A stretch of DNA of 7,840 nucleotides, from positions 1 through 7,840 of the forward strand of contig JAISTU010000138.1 in NCBI GenBank assembly GCA_031272415.1. Reading direction: 5' to 3'. Positions 7,337-7,840 of this stretch are shown piece after piece. Below the pieces are notes generated by a model that was not told the DNA's origin, did not search any database, and saw only the letters and a program-made list of their open reading frames with translations. Within the stretch, counting starts at the first letter, position 1, and every line of letters starts with the position of its first letter. The DNA is from Bacteroidales bacterium (GTDB lineage: Bacteria > Bacteroidota > Bacteroidia > Bacteroidales > WCHB1-69). The position numbers were made by a program, and so were the translations under genes.

Positions 7337-7344
7337 CAAAGATA
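7337..7344 (-). promoter_or_regulatory. Candidate Bacteroidota -7 promoter box of the RRM gene
   Basis: TATCTTTG on the - strand matches the TAnnTTTG consensus exactly. It lies 64 bp before the RRM start codon in a spacer. No clear TTTG -33 element is present at the expected distance, but the sequence further upstream is strongly A/T-rich, ending in a run of 21 T on this strand, which could act like an UP element. Confidence 0.5.
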
Positions 7345-7374
7345 CACAAATTTTTGAATAAAAATTAAAAATGC

Positions 7375-7395
7375 AAAAAAAAAAAAAAAAAAAAA
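7375..7395. repeat. Homopolymer run of 21 A (21 T on the - strand)
   Basis: Twenty-one consecutive A occupy a spacer between the RRM promoter candidate and the AAA-ATPase-like gene. On the - strand the run is followed by GCATTTTT, so it repeats the T-run plus GCATTTT layout of the inverted repeat core. Its length is likely unstable in replication and also in sequencing. Confidence 0.95.
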
Positions 7396-7422
7396 TTTAT
7401 AGACAACGGCATACCCTGTCAA
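7396..7422 (-). promoter_or_regulatory. TTGACA / TATAAA pair upstream of the T-run (possible second promoter)
   Basis: On the - strand TTGACA (7422-7417) is followed after 15 bp by TATAAA (7401-7396). This is close to a sigma-70 consensus, although the spacing is short. Alternatively, read the Bacteroidota way, TTG, 20 bp and TAAATTTT also fit loosely. Initiation would fall within the T-run. The same stretch can fold GACAGG/CC..TGTC with a bulge, so it may instead be a weak terminator for the AAA-ATPase-like gene. Neither reading is secure. Confidence 0.25.
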
Positions 7423-7445
7423 AAAATAGTTGAGTGTTGAAAGTG

Positions 7446-7493
7446 ATTTTTATCCAATTTTACAACGTTTTTATCCCAAAATGCAAAAAAATC
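7446..7493 (-). repeat. Right copy of the ~48-bp inverted repeat (3' end of the AAA-ATPase-like gene)
   Basis: On the - strand it begins with the final G of the gene's TAG stop and reads GATTTTTTTGCATTTTGGGA, identical to the left copy at 421-441 except for one T fewer in the run. The following 28 bases (7473-7446) match the left copy at 20 positions. The repeat also contains a 9-bp direct repeat, TTTTTATCC on the + strand, at 7447-7455 and 7468-7476. Confidence 0.7.
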
Positions 7494-7840
7494 TATTCTT
7501 CTTTTTTCGGCGAATACACCCAGTCTTTCACATTTCTCATTTTATTATCCATTTCTACGCCGATTTTGAAAACTTTTTTATCGGAGAGATTAAATTTACC
7601 TGCATAATCTTTATTATCAATCTGTTGTAGAGCATTTTCAGCAGTACCATTGCCGTCCATTTTGAACTCAAAAATAAAAATTTTATCTTTAAATTCAACC
7701 ACTGCATCGGGACGACCAACTGCATAATGTGGCTCGACTGTAATTCTTTGTCCCATGAGTGCAAAAAGAATGTAAAATACTGTCTGATAATGCTTTTCGG
7801 TCTTATTTTCAAGGTCATAACTAAATCCTGAAAAGAACAC
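7493..7840 (-). CDS. AAA-ATPase-like protein with PD-(D/E)XK nuclease domain (PDDEXK_9 / DUF1703), C-terminal part, 5' end outside window
   Basis: The frame is still open at the window edge, so only the last 115 residues are seen; family members are usually above 500 residues, with an N-terminal AAA-ATPase-like domain. The visible part is the nuclease-fold domain. It has a helix EKHYQTVFYILFALMG (15-30), D45 in VGRPDAVVEF, E58 and K60 in FIFEFKMDG, and Q72 in ALQQIDNKDYA. FKIGVEMDNKMRNVKDWVY near the end is the typical closing strand and helix. These give the D-ExK-Q pattern of an intact PD-(D/E)XK centre. Such genes occur in many near-identical copies in Bacteroidota genomes, and their role is not established. 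The tail SPKKEE ends at a TAG that overlaps the inverted repeat. The gene runs toward the RRM gene in the same direction, separated by 220 bp. Confidence 0.88.
   Translation of the reverse strand: MFFSGFSYDLENKTEKHYQTVFYILFALMGQRITVEPHYAVGRPDAVVEFKDKIFIFEFKMDGNGTAENALQQIDNKDYAGKFNLSDKKVFKIGVEMDNKMRNVKDWVYSPKKEE

Overview
The window looks like chromosomal DNA from a member of the Bacteroidota; the order cannot be resolved by reading alone. The evidence is low GC with A/T-rich spacers, no recognisable Shine-Dalgarno sequences before the starts, a single-RRM RNA-binding protein with an R/G/N-rich tail of the Bacteroidota kind, a polytopic protein resembling DUF6427, an RNase HII whose closest remembered look-alikes are from Bacteroidales, and a TAnnTTTG-type -7 promoter box.

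Layout. At the left edge (1-366, + strand) lies the C-terminal part of an Rpn-family (PD-(D/E)XK, transposase_31-like) protein. A 115-bp convergent spacer follows. Positions 482-6851 hold a tight six-gene block read leftward: murF, anmK, an S66 LD-carboxypeptidase, a DUF6427-like membrane protein, rnhB, and a 501-residue membrane-anchored protein of DUF3352-like character. The joints are overlaps of 17, 8, 4 and 4 bp or a gap of 22 bp, so it is almost certainly one operon. A strong intrinsic terminator (6902-6932) separates it from the upstream RRM gene (6952-7272, - strand). The RRM gene has a 220-bp leader region holding a candidate promoter, a stem-loop and a run of 21 A. At the right edge (7493-7840, - strand) is the C-terminal PD-(D/E)XK (PDDEXK_9) domain of an AAA-ATPase-like protein, cut by the window end.

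How the genes work together. The first three operon genes share a peptidoglycan theme. LD-carboxypeptidase trims recycled tetrapeptide to tripeptide. AnmK phosphorylates recovered anhydroMurNAc. MurF adds D-Ala-D-Ala to UDP-MurNAc-tripeptide, which can be made de novo or, through Mpl (not in this window), from recycled tripeptide. RNase HII and the two membrane proteins have no obvious link to that route.

The most interesting structure is outside the genes. A 20-bp core lies just 3' of the Rpn gene and again, inverted, at the 3' end of the AAA-ATPase-like gene. The similarity extends to about 48 bp. The two copies therefore bracket the whole 7-kb housekeeping block as an inverted repeat, and the left copy may be the remnant of a second AAA-ATPase-like gene end. 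No RNA genes, CRISPR arrays or complete mobile elements were seen, and there is no convincing case for an undescribed multi-gene system.
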